This document shows, in pieces, positions 1-6,723 of a stretch of DNA of 64,000 bases (position 1 is its first letter; each line of letters opens with the position of its first letter). A program made the position numbers and the translations under genes. This DNA is from JAYPHU01 sp964611435 (lineage in GTDB: Bacteria > Pseudomonadota > Alphaproteobacteria > Rhodospirillales > UBA2165), in contig CAZSXT010000018.1 of assembly GCA_964611435.1 (NCBI GenBank), positions 16,946 through 80,945 of the forward strand, written 5' to 3'. The notes under the pieces were generated by a model. That model was not told where the DNA came from. It was given only the letters and a program-made list of their open reading frames with translations, and did not search any database.

Positions 1-314
1 GGTCCTTCGGTCAGCTCGTCGAATGCCGCCAACGCGTCCTCCGACCAGATGCCGATGGTGCCGTCGGCGAACGCGCCGGACGATTCGCCATGACCTTGAT
101 AGTCAAATCGCAGATACGCGTGTCCTACTTCCCGGCAGAGCTCTTCCAAGGCCAGGGCCTTCCCGCCGGACATATCCGACATAAATCCGGTCATGAACAC
201 CACACCCGGGGATTTTCCCTCCAGGCGATGGTAGGCGATGGACGCGCCGTTCTCCCGTGTTAATATTCGGGGCGGCGTCGAGGCCGCGTTTTCTTTTGAA
301 CTCTCTTGAGACAT
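1..314 (-). CDS. Alpha/beta hydrolase, N-terminal part (runs off the window)
   Basis: This reading frame opens at ATG 314 and stays open on the minus strand to base 1, so the first 104 codons are present and the C-terminus lies outside the window. The translation reads as an alpha/beta-hydrolase N-terminus: a polar start, then a strand followed by FMTGFMSDMSGGKA (the oxyanion-hole region) and YLRFDYQGHGES, the typical RxDxxGxGxS turn after strand beta-4. The GxSxG nucleophile is beyond the edge, so substrate and exact family cannot be given. It is transcribed away from the glycosyltransferase at 331, with only 16 bp between the two start codons, so the two promoters must overlap the opposite gene or one start is further in. 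Confidence 0.8.
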   Translation of the reverse strand, partial: MSQESSKENAASTPPRILTRENGASIAYHRLEGKSPGVVFMTGFMSDMSGGKALALEELCREVGHAYLRFDYQGHGESSGAFADGTIGIWSEDALAAFDELTEG

Positions 315-330
315 AATTTGCCCCTGCCAA

Positions 331-1542
331 ATGGACCAGGACACCGACCATAACATCCCCGCACCGGATGAAAATGCCGAACCTGTCGCGGCCCGTGCGC
401 CCACTGTCATGCAGGTTCTACCGGCCTTGGTGACCGGTGGGGTGGAGCGCGGGACGGTGGATTTGGCCGGCGCTGTTGTCTCGGCGGGCGGCCGGGCTAT
501 CGTTGTTTCGGCCGGCGGGCCAATGGTGCACGAGATCACCCGAGTCGGCGGGGAGCACATCGAACTGCCGGTGGATTCCAAAAACCCTTTCGTGATGTAT
601 AAAAATATTCAGCGCCTGGCGGATGTCGCCGCAGCGGAAAATGTGGACATCATCCATGCCCGCTCCCGCGCGCCGGCCTGGAGCGCCTGGCACGCCGCCA
701 AACGCAGCAACAAGCGCTTTGTCACCACGTTTCACGGCACCTACGGCCACGCCAATATTTTCAAACGCCGCTACAACGCAATCATGACCCGGGGGGAGCG
801 GATCATTGCGATCTCCGAGTTCATCGCCGGGCACATCAATCGGATTTACGGCATCCCGCTGGCAAAAATTCGGGTGATCCACCGGGGTGTGGATTTGGAT
901 CGGTTCGATCCGGCTAAGGTCAGCCAGGAGCGGGTGATCAATCAGGCGGAAAAGTGGCGGCTGCCGGACGGCATGCCGGTGGTCATGCTGCCGGGCCGGC
1001 TGACACGCTGGAAAGGCCAGACCGTGTTTATCGAGGCGATCAAGAAGCTGGGCCGTGACGATGTCCAGTGCCTGATCGTCGGCTCCGATCAGGGCCGGAT
1101 CGACTACCGTAAGGAATTGGAGCGGGAGATTGAGAACTTCGGCATGACGGGGGTGATCCATGTGATCGACCACTGTGATGATATGCCGGCGGCGTATATG
1201 CTGACCGATGTGGTGGTGTCCGCCTCGACCGAGCCGGAAGCCTTCGGCCGGGTGATGGCGGAGGCTCAGGCTTTGGGCCGCCAGGTCATCGCCACCGATC
1301 ACGGCGGCGCCCGGGAAACCGTAATCGCAGGCAAGACCGGTTGGCTCACCCCGCCCGATGATCCGGACGCTCTGGCCGAGGCGCTAAGCGAGGCTCTCAA
1401 TCAGGATCCGGCTACGCGGGAAAGTTTTGCCGAGGCGGCCATGGCCCATGTACGGGAAAATTTTTCCAAACAGCACATGTGTGAACAGACCCTCGACGTC
1501 TATAACGAAATCCTGGGCGGCGAAGATCAGGTAGGCTCGTGA
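331..1542 (+). CDS. Glycosyltransferase family 4 (GT-B fold)
   Basis: This 403-residue protein has the layout of a GT4 (RfaG-like) retaining glycosyltransferase, which moves a sugar from a nucleotide-sugar donor to a lipid or glycan acceptor at the inner face of the membrane. The N-terminal Rossmann-like half begins near residue 27 (MQVLPALVTGGVERG). The donor half carries PGRLTRWKGQ near residue 221 and the E-x7-E signature in EPEAFGRVMAEAQ near residue 300. There is no signal peptide or membrane segment. The first ~26 residues are polar and unlike the family, so translation could begin at ATG 409; ATG 331 is kept because the frame is open from there. Its stop overlaps the start of the GT9 gene, so the two are translationally coupled. 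Acceptor unknown; LPS core or a capsule is likely. Confidence 0.85.
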   Translation: MDQDTDHNIPAPDENAEPVAARAPTVMQVLPALVTGGVERGTVDLAGAVVSAGGRAIVVSAGGPMVHEITRVGGEHIELPVDSKNPFVMYKNIQRLADVAAAENVDIIHARSRAPAWSAWHAAKRSNKRFVTTFHGTYGHANIFKRRYNAIMTRGERIIAISEFIAGHINRIYGIPLAKIRVIHRGVDLDRFDPAKVSQERVINQAEKWRLPDGMPVVMLPGRLTRWKGQTVFIEAIKKLGRDDVQCLIVGSDQGRIDYRKELEREIENFGMTGVIHVIDHCDDMPAAYMLTDVVVSASTEPEAFGRVMAEAQALGRQVIATDHGGARETVIAGKTGWLTPPDDPDALAEALSEALNQDPATRESFAEAAMAHVRENFSKQHMCEQTLDVYNEILGGEDQVGS

Positions 1543-2441
1543 GCAATCGCGTTCTGGTGATCAAGCTTGGGGCGCTTGGCGATTTTGTCCAGGCCGCCGG
1601 GCCATTCGCCGCGATCCGGGATTTTCACCGGCGGGATACGATCACCCTTCTCACTACCCGGCCATTCGCCGAGTTCGCCGCCCGATCGCCTTGGTTCGAC
1701 GAAGTCTGGATCGATTCCCGGCCCAAGCTCTGGCAACTGGAAAAGCTGTTGGGTCTCCGCGCCCGGCTGAGAGACGGTGGAATTTCGAGGGTTTATGATC
1801 TGCAAACGTCCGACCGCAGCGGTTTCTACGCCAAACTATTTTGGCCGTCGCCCAGGCCCGATTGGTCCGGGATTGCGGCCGGCTGTTCTCTGCCCCATGC
1901 AAATCCCCGGCGGGATTTTATGCACACCATGGACCGCCAGGCGGAACAGCTCGCCATGGCCGGGATCGATAAAGTCTCCACACCCGATTTCGATTGGGTC
2001 GAGACGGATATCAGCCGGTTTTGTCTGCACGAAAAATTTGCCGTCCTGGCTCCCGGCGGCGCGGCCCATCGGCCCGATAAGCGCTGGCCCATGGGGCGCT
2101 ACGCTGAACTGGCAGAATACCTGAGCGGGCAGGGGGTCCAGCCGGTGGTGATCAGCGGTGTCGAGGACCAGATTGACATAGACGGCGTGGTCAACCTCAC
2201 CGGCGAAACATCCCTGGAAGACCTGTTTGGCCTGGCAGGCGGGGCGCATCTGGCCGTCGGCAATGATACCGGGCCCATGCATATCTTTGCCGCCGCGGGT
2301 ACGCCGTCTTTGGTGCTTTATTCCCACGCGTCCGATCCGGCCCTGTGCGCCCAACGGGGCGCCAAGGTGGAAATCATCCGGCGGGAAAATCTGGATGAGC
2401 TCAGTGTCGAGGATGTCGTGTCGGCGCTTCCTTCTTCTTGA
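1539..2441 (+). CDS. Glycosyltransferase family 9 (heptosyltransferase-like)
   Basis: A 300-residue GT-B protein of family 9, which includes the LPS heptosyltransferases WaaC, WaaF and WaaQ. The N-terminus has the family's VIKLGALGDFVQAAGPF strand and loop. The C-terminal half has VGNDTGPMHIFAAAGTPSL (about residues 240-260), the donor-binding D-T/S-G-P-M/L-H motif. It starts at a GTG that shares four bases (GTGA) with the previous stop, so it is coupled to the GT4 gene and probably acts on the same glycan. Length is somewhat shorter than WaaF (~345), so which of the family's activities it has cannot be told. The gene's stop codon overlaps the -35 element of the downstream thrS promoter. Confidence 0.87.
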   Translation: MSNRVLVIKLGALGDFVQAAGPFAAIRDFHRRDTITLLTTRPFAEFAARSPWFDEVWIDSRPKLWQLEKLLGLRARLRDGGISRVYDLQTSDRSGFYAKLFWPSPRPDWSGIAAGCSLPHANPRRDFMHTMDRQAEQLAMAGIDKVSTPDFDWVETDISRFCLHEKFAVLAPGGAAHRPDKRWPMGRYAELAEYLSGQGVQPVVISGVEDQIDIDGVVNLTGETSLEDLFGLAGGAHLAVGNDTGPMHIFAAAGTPSLVLYSHASDPALCAQRGAKVEIIRRENLDELSVEDVVSALPSS

Positions 2442-2466
2442 CAGTGATCCGGCTTTTGCCGATATA
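2438..2466 (+). promoter_or_regulatory. Promoter of the thrS leader
   Basis: TTGACA at 2438-2443 and GATATA at 2461-2466 are separated by 17 bp, a near-consensus housekeeping-sigma promoter. The -35 box overlaps the TGA stop of the upstream glycosyltransferase. A start site six to seven bases past the -10 box falls at about 2473, which is the A of the leader-peptide ATG, so the leader mRNA may be leaderless. Confidence 0.65.
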
Positions 2467-2472
2467 AGGCCC

Positions 2473-2532
2473 ATGATGAACAACCGTGTAACGACCACCG
2501 CGACGACAACCACGACCCAGGAGGGGCCGTGA
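2473..2532 (+). CDS. Threonine-rich leader peptide of thrS
   Basis: A 19-codon reading frame begins with two ATGs and encodes a run of threonines: after MMNNRV come TTTATTTTT, then QEGP and a TGA stop. Eight of 19 residues are threonine, encoded by ACG, ACC and ACA. It sits just downstream of a near-consensus promoter, upstream of an intrinsic terminator and then threonyl-tRNA synthetase. This is the arrangement of amino-acid biosynthetic attenuators, in which stalling at codons for the scarce charged tRNA prevents termination. No Shine-Dalgarno sequence precedes it and the predicted transcription start coincides with the ATG, as described for the leaderless trp leader of Sinorhizobium. Confidence 0.75.
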   Translation: MMNNRVTTTATTTTTQEGP

Positions 2533-2590
2533 CGTCTGGCGCGTGGCGTTAACGGAGACCCTCCCCGCCCCCGGCCGGGAGGGTTTTTTG
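2520..2590 (+). promoter_or_regulatory. thrS transcription attenuator (antiterminator/terminator switch)
   Basis: The terminator stem is ACCCTCCC (2558-2565) paired with GGGAGGGT (2577-2584), followed by T2584-2589. The segment GGAGGG (2520-2525), within the last leader codons, is the exact complement of CCCTCC (2559-2564), which is the 5' arm of that terminator. The two pairings exclude one another. A ribosome stalled in the threonine codons (2491-2517, especially the early ones) would leave 2520-2525 free to form the antiterminator. A ribosome that reaches the stop at 2530-2532 would cover it and let the terminator form. The logic is inferred from sequence; no folding was computed. Confidence 0.7.
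2558..2590 (+). terminator. Rho-independent terminator in the thrS leader
   Basis: An eight-base perfect stem (2558-2565 with 2577-2584), GC-rich loop and six T residues form an intrinsic terminator placed between the leader peptide and thrS. Its position inside the thrS transcript argues for conditional termination rather than simple termination of the glycosyltransferase operon, although it could do both. Confidence 0.85.
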
Positions 2591-2634
2591 ATTTTAAGGG
2601 CCGCAATGACGGCGATAGACGATAGGAAGAGACA

Positions 2635-4644
2635 ATGGACGAACAGGTAAACGCAGGCGGACCGGTGAAATTGACGCTCCCCGACGGGACGGTGCGGGAA
2701 TATGACGCGCCCCTGACTGGCATGGATGTGGCGACGGATATCGGGCCCGGCCTGGCGAAGGCCGCGATGGCGATCCGGCTCAACGGCGAGATGAAGGACT
2801 TGTCCACGCTGATCGACATTGACGTTGAGTTTTCCGTGGTCACCGCCAAGGACGAAGATGCGTTGGAGCTGATCCGTCACGATGCCGCCCACGCCCTGGC
2901 CCAGGCCGTACAGGAACTGTTCCCCGGCACCCAGATCACCATCGGCCCGTCCATTGAAAACGGATTCTATTATGACTTCTCCCGGAAAGAGCCGTTCTCG
3001 ACGGAAGATTTCGAGGCGATTGAGAAGCGCATGGCGGAGATCGTGGACCGGGACCTGCCCATCACCCGCGAAGTGTGGGACCGCAACAAGGCCATCGAGT
3101 TCTTTAAATCCATCGGTGAAGTCTATAAGGCCGAGATCATTTCCGATCTGCCGGAGAGCGAGGAAATCTCGCTCTATAAGCAGGGGGACTGGATCGATCT
3201 CTGCCGCGGGCCGCACCTGCCGTCCACGGGCAAGCTGCCCAAGGCGTTCAAGCTGATGAAGCTGGCCGGCGCCTATTGGCGCGGCAACTCCGACAACGAG
3301 ATGCTGCAGCGCATGTACGGCACCGCTTGGGTGGATAAGAAACAGCTCAACCAATATCTCCATATGCTGGAAGAGGCGGAAAAGAGGGATCACCGTCGTC
3401 TGGGTAAGGAGATGGGCCTGTTCCATTTGCAGGAGGAAGCCCAGGGCTCCGCGTTCTGGCATCCTAAGGGCTGGACGCTTTACACCCAAATCCAGGCCTA
3501 CATGCGGAAACGCCTGGACGCCGCCGGCTATGAGGAGGTGCACACGCCGCAACTGGTGGACCGGACGCTGTGGGAAAAATCCGGGCACTGGGAGAAGTTC
3601 CGGGAACATATGTTTGTTGCCGAGGTCGAAGAATCCGAGAGTGAAGGCAATCTAGGCCTGGAGGAGAATGCCGGGGAGGAGCCGCATCATCACGCCATGA
3701 CCCGGCACCTGGCCTTGAAGCCGATGAACTGCCCGTGCCATGTGCAAATCTTCAACCAGGGCATCAAGTCCTACCGGAATCTGCCCTTGCGCATGGCGGA
3801 GTTCGGTTCGTGCCACCGGTACGAGCCATCGGGCGCGCTGCACGGGCTAATGCGGGTCCGGGCCTTCACCCAGGACGATGCGCATATTTTCTGCACCGAG
3901 GATCAGATCGAATCCGAGACGGCGATGTTTATTCAGTTGCTGTCCTCCATCTATGATGATTTCGGTTTTGAAGAGTTCGTCATCAAATTCGCCGACCGGC
4001 CGGAAGTGCGCGCCGGTTCCGACGAGGTTTGGGACAAGGCGGAAAAAGCGCTCCGCGACGCCACCGAAGCGGCGGATGTGGAGGTGATTATGAACCCCGG
4101 CGAAGGCGCGTTCTATGGGCCCAAGCTGGAATTTGTGCTCAGGGACGCCATCGGCCGGGACTGGCAATGCGGCACTCTCCAGGTGGACTTCGTGCTGCCG
4201 GAGCGTCTCGACGCGACCTACGTGGCCGAAGACGGGGCCAAGCACCGGCCGGTGATGTTGCACCGGGCCATCCTGGGCTCCTTCGAACGGTTTATCGGCA
4301 TCCTGATTGAGAACTTCGCGGGCCGGTTCCCCCTATGGCTCGCGCCGCTGCAGGTGGTGGTCGCGACCATCACTGACGAAGCCAATGATTATGCGGCGGA
4401 AGTGGCCGCCGCCTGCCGGGATGCCGGCATGCGGGTAGAGACTGATCTCCGCAACGAAAAGATCAACTACAAGGTCCGGGAACACAGTGTCGGCAAGGTG
4501 CCGGTGATCCTGGTGGTCGGCGCGCGGGAAGCCGCCGACGGTACGGTGGCCATGCGGCGCTTGGGCGGCAAGTCGCAAGAAATTGTTGCGCTCGACCAAG
4601 CAGTTGCTACACTATCGGCGGAAGCGGCGATGCCGGGTGACTAA
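2635..4644 (+). CDS. thrS: Threonine--tRNA ligase
   Basis: This 669-residue class II aminoacyl-tRNA synthetase charges tRNA-Thr. Domains in order: TGS domain (about residues 12-72), the editing/second additional domain with HDAAH (82-86), the catalytic core with MNCPCH (zinc ligand C366), motif 2 (RVRAFTQDDAHIF, near 408) and motif 3 with the LHRAILGSFERF stretch (zinc-ligand histidine about 543), and the anticodon-binding domain after APLQVVVAT. Length matches the family (~640-670). ATG 2635 follows an AGGAAGAG ribosome-binding site. It is the first gene of the translation cluster thrS-infC and appears to be controlled by the upstream threonine-codon attenuator, not by the operator-mimicry translational control known for E. 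coli thrS. Confidence 0.98.
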   Translation: MDEQVNAGGPVKLTLPDGTVREYDAPLTGMDVATDIGPGLAKAAMAIRLNGEMKDLSTLIDIDVEFSVVTAKDEDALELIRHDAAHALAQAVQELFPGTQITIGPSIENGFYYDFSRKEPFSTEDFEAIEKRMAEIVDRDLPITREVWDRNKAIEFFKSIGEVYKAEIISDLPESEEISLYKQGDWIDLCRGPHLPSTGKLPKAFKLMKLAGAYWRGNSDNEMLQRMYGTAWVDKKQLNQYLHMLEEAEKRDHRRLGKEMGLFHLQEEAQGSAFWHPKGWTLYTQIQAYMRKRLDAAGYEEVHTPQLVDRTLWEKSGHWEKFREHMFVAEVEESESEGNLGLEENAGEEPHHHAMTRHLALKPMNCPCHVQIFNQGIKSYRNLPLRMAEFGSCHRYEPSGALHGLMRVRAFTQDDAHIFCTEDQIESETAMFIQLLSSIYDDFGFEEFVIKFADRPEVRAGSDEVWDKAEKALRDATEAADVEVIMNPGEGAFYGPKLEFVLRDAIGRDWQCGTLQVDFVLPERLDATYVAEDGAKHRPVMLHRAILGSFERFIGILIENFAGRFPLWLAPLQVVVATITDEANDYAAEVAAACRDAGMRVETDLRNEKINYKVREHSVGKVPVILVVGAREAADGTVAMRRLGGKSQEIVALDQAVATLSAEAAMPGD

Positions 4645-4727
4645 GGCCCCGCCGCGTTCGAATTATTTTAGGAGGAAGACCTTCATCTTCGATTGGGAAG
4701 ACACTGTGGCGCGATTTAAAAATCCCC

Positions 4728-4749
4728 GGTCCCTTTCGAGAAAGGGTCC
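4728..4749 (+). promoter_or_regulatory. Hairpin upstream of infC
   Basis: CCCTTT (4731-4736) pairs with AAAGGG (4741-4746) around a CGAG tetraloop, and the stem is extended past a T-T mismatch by GG/CC. It ends seven bases before the AAGGAG ribosome-binding site of infC. No T tract follows, so it is not a terminator. It could be an mRNA structure affecting infC translation or processing of a thrS-infC transcript; the function is a guess. Confidence 0.4.
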
Positions 4750-4769
4750 GTTAGAAGGAGAAACGTAAC

Positions 4770-5306
4770 ATCGCACGCCCACAAGTGAATTCGCGGCCCG
4801 AGAAAGACGGGCCCGCCGTTAACGAGGACATCCTCTCAGCCGACGTCCGCCTGATCGACGCAGATGGCGATAATGTCGGCGTCGTTTCCACCCCCGACGC
4901 TATTCAACGCGCTATTGATGCGGGCCTCGACCTAGTCGAGATTTCGCCCAATGCCAGTCCGCCGGTCGCCAAGATCATGGACTACGGCAAGTACAAGTAC
5001 GAGGCGCAGAAGAAAAAGAGCGAGGCGCGCAAGAAGCAGAGCGTCATCGTGGTCAAGGAAATCAAAATCCGCCCCGGCATCGAGGAACATGACTATCAGG
5101 TCAAGATGCGCGCCATGAACAAGTTCATCGGCGAGGGCGACAAGGTCAAAGTGACCCTGCGCTTCCGCGGCCGGGAAATGGCCCACCAGGAACTGGGGGC
5201 GAAGATCCTCGACCGGGTGCAGGAAGACTTGGTGGAGATCGCCAAGGTGGAACAATTCCCCAAGATGGAAGGCCGCCAGATGACCATGGTGTTCGCACCG
5301 CGGTAG
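4770..5306 (+). CDS. infC: Translation initiation factor IF-3 (AUC start)
   Basis: IF-3 binds the 30S subunit, blocks premature 50S joining and checks start-codon pairing. The protein shows the N-domain (RLIDADGDNVGVV), the lysine/arginine-rich linker helix (YGKYKYEAQKKKSEARKKQS) and the C-domain (RPGIEEHDYQVKM, RFRGREMAHQELG). A GTG at 4785 opens a 173-residue frame, but the only good ribosome-binding site, AAGGAG (4755-4760), is nine bases before ATC 4770 in the same frame and 24 bases before the GTG. The start is therefore set at ATC, giving 178 residues beginning with ARPQVNSRP after the initiator. infC is known for using rare starts that IF-3 itself discriminates against, giving autoregulation. 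Confidence 0.93.
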   Translation: MARPQVNSRPEKDGPAVNEDILSADVRLIDADGDNVGVVSTPDAIQRAIDAGLDLVEISPNASPPVAKIMDYGKYKYEAQKKKSEARKKQSVIVVKEIKIRPGIEEHDYQVKMRAMNKFIGEGDKVKVTLRFRGREMAHQELGAKILDRVQEDLVEIAKVEQFPKMEGRQMTMVFAPR

Positions 5307-5660
5307 GCGAGCACTGCGAGCCGTATGCGCGGGCGCCGACCCGCGCATCTCTCTCCAGCATACAACCGTCATGCGCGGACCGCGCCAAAGGCGCGTGATC
5401 CGCGTACCTCTCTCCACTCCTCTGTTCCTCTTCCCGCGTTGCCCCCGAGTTGGCGATAGCCAATTCTCGGGGGTCCATAACCCCGCATCCATGGTTACCC
5501 GAGACTTGGTCCCAGCTAGCGCTGGTCGGATACGCGGGATTTACCCGCGTACAAGACTCGGGCATGACGCTCTAAAGGCATGCAAGGATCAACATGGGTA
5601 CGCGGATTACGTCGTGGACTACGTCCGCGCCGGTCCGCGCATGACGGGTAAAGAGAATCC
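5307..5660. repeat. Cluster of nested palindromic repeats with 17-bp terminal inverted repeats
   Basis: The infC-rpmI intergenic region is built from palindromes. ATGCGCGGG (5325-5333) faces CCCGCGCAT (5340-5348). CCGTCATGCGCGGACCG (5366-5382) has its perfect 17-base reverse complement at 5631-5647. Inside these lie ATCCGCGTACC (5398-5408) with GGTACGCGGAT (5597-5607), CCCCCGAG (5442-5449) with CTCGGGGG (5466-5473), CCCGAGACTTG (5498-5508) with a one-mismatch inverse at 5552-5562, and TACGCGGG (5531-5538) with CCCGCGTA (5544-5551). The CGTCATGCGCGGA-type core resembles the short dispersed palindromic repeats common between alphaproteobacterial genes. No coding gene is supported here; open frames are by-products of the palindromes. 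Confidence 0.8.
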
Positions 5661-5845
5661 CCGGAATAAACCCCGCTCCCCGTTGTTCATCTATTAAGGC
5701 TAACCGTTCCGGTGGCGGCCCCCAACTGAGGATGGGCCGGACGGGCGCGGCCGGTGCGTGTTCCCCCGATCACGCCGGCTATATAGGCGCGCATCGTTCG
5801 CCGTTCTTCGCCGCTGGATGCCCGGTTGCCTTACCCCAACCTTCC

Positions 5846-5880
5846 ACCGCCCCAAGCCACCCGGCCGGGGCGGTTTTTTT
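5846..5880 (+). terminator. Rho-independent terminator before the scaffold gap
   Basis: ACCGCCCC (5846-5853) pairs with GGGGCGGT (5867-5874) and a run of seven T ends exactly at the N block. A TATATA at about 5779-5784, upstream of this stem, could be the -10 box of an rpmI promoter, in which case the terminator would lie in the rpmI leader and act as an attenuator. It could equally be the end of a transcript from the infC side. Confidence 0.65.
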
Positions 5881-5980
5881 NNNNNNNNNNNNNNNNNNNN
5901 NNNNNNNNNNNNNNNNNNNNNNNNNNNNNNNNNNNNNNNNNNNNNNNNNNNNNNNNNNNNNNNNNNNNNNNNNNNNNNNN
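5881..5980. other. Assembly gap (100 N)
   Basis: Exactly 100 ambiguous bases, the conventional placeholder for a gap of unknown size between contigs. It begins directly after the T tract of a strong GC-rich hairpin, a typical place for an assembly to break, and it hides part of the rpmI leader. The true distance between infC and rpmI is therefore unknown. Confidence 0.98.
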
Positions 5981-6071
5981 GCAAGCGGTCCGGCAGGGAT
6001 AGCGTCGATTAGGCCATAAATCCCAGGGCAGCCCAGCCGCTTCAATGAAACTCCAATAAGAGGAAACAGCA

Positions 6072-6278
6072 ATGCCCAAAATGAAGACCAAATCGAGCGC
6101 CAAGAAGCGCTTCAAAATCACGGGGTCCGGCAAGGTTGTCGGCTCGCCCGCCTTCAAACAGCACAATCTCCGCAAGCGGTCGCAGAAGATGAAGCGCCAG
6201 ACGCGCGGCACCATGATCCTGCACGAAACCGATGCGCGCATGGTGAAGTCCTTCATGCCCTATAGCCGGAGTAAATAA
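6072..6278 (+). CDS. rpmI: 50S ribosomal protein L35
   Basis: A 68-residue, strongly basic protein with the L35 signature: MPKMKTKSSAKKRFKITGSG at the start and a central HNLRKRSQKMKR. Length is normal (64-68). A ribosome-binding site, AGAGGAA, precedes ATG 6072. It is followed by rplT after a single base, the usual L35-L20 operon. In many bacteria L20 represses this operon through the mRNA leader; here the leader is interrupted by the scaffold gap, so this cannot be judged. Confidence 0.98.
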   Translation: MPKMKTKSSAKKRFKITGSGKVVGSPAFKQHNLRKRSQKMKRQTRGTMILHETDARMVKSFMPYSRSK

Positions 6279-6279
6279 G

Positions 6280-6639
6280 ATGGCACGTTCTCAAGGAAAC
6301 GTTGCGAGCCGCGCTCGCCGCAAAAAGATCGTCGCCCGCGCCAAGGGCTATCAGGGCCGGAGCAACAACAATTTCCGCCTCGCCAAGCAACGCACCGAAA
6401 AAGGTATGCAGTATGCCTATCGGGACCGTCGCGCGCGCAAGCGGACCTTCCGCAGCCTGTGGATCCAGCGCATCAACGCCGGCGCCCGGCTGCACGGCCT
6501 CACCTATTCCCAGTTTATGAACGGGCTCTCCAAGGCCGGGATCGAGCTGGACCGCAAGGTTCTGTCCGATTTGGCGGTGCGGGAGCCGGACTCGTTTAAA
6601 AGCTTGGTCGAACAGGCCCAGGCTGCCCTCGCCCAATAG
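6280..6639 (+). CDS. rplT: 50S ribosomal protein L20
   Basis: A 119-residue L20, which binds 23S rRNA early in 50S assembly. The N-terminal basic extension (RARRKKIVARAKGYQGRSNN) and the globular C-terminal domain (RLHGLTYSQFMNGLSKAGIE, DRKVLSDLAV) are both intact. It begins one base after the rpmI stop, so translation is coupled. A terminator follows at 6671-6700 and separates it from pheS. Confidence 0.98.
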   Translation: MARSQGNVASRARRKKIVARAKGYQGRSNNNFRLAKQRTEKGMQYAYRDRRARKRTFRSLWIQRINAGARLHGLTYSQFMNGLSKAGIELDRKVLSDLAVREPDSFKSLVEQAQAALAQ

Positions 6640-6670
6640 CCGGCATCGCCGGACACGATGAGAAATTGAG

Positions 6671-6700
6671 AGGGGGCGGCCCGGACGGCGGCCCCCTTTT
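6671..6700 (+). terminator. Rho-independent terminator after rplT
   Basis: AGGGGGC (6671-6677) pairs with GCCCCCT (6691-6697), followed by TTT. It lies between rplT and pheS. No phenylalanine-rich leader peptide is visible here, so it looks like a plain terminator and not a pheM-type attenuator, although pheS begins only 24 bases later. Confidence 0.75.
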
Positions 6701-6723
6701 GCTGTCATAAGAAAGTTTTGGAC

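Noticed and set aside
418..1302. A 294-codon open frame on the minus strand opposite the GT4 gene
   Set aside because: It mirrors the codon periodicity of a clear glycosyltransferase on the plus strand, has no family resemblance and is an effect of high GC content.
2401..3609. A 402-codon minus-strand frame over thrS and its leader
   Set aside because: It would run through the promoter, attenuator and thrS; no protein signature.
5371..5697. A 108-codon frame in the infC-rpmI gap
   Set aside because: It is composed of palindromic repeat sequence, has no ribosome-binding site and no family resemblance.
5700..6256. Several frames running through the N block
   Set aside because: They are open only because ambiguous codons do not count as stops.
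6640..6723. A phenylalanine attenuator before pheS
   Set aside because: A terminator is present, but the only short frame there encodes three residues with no phenylalanine.
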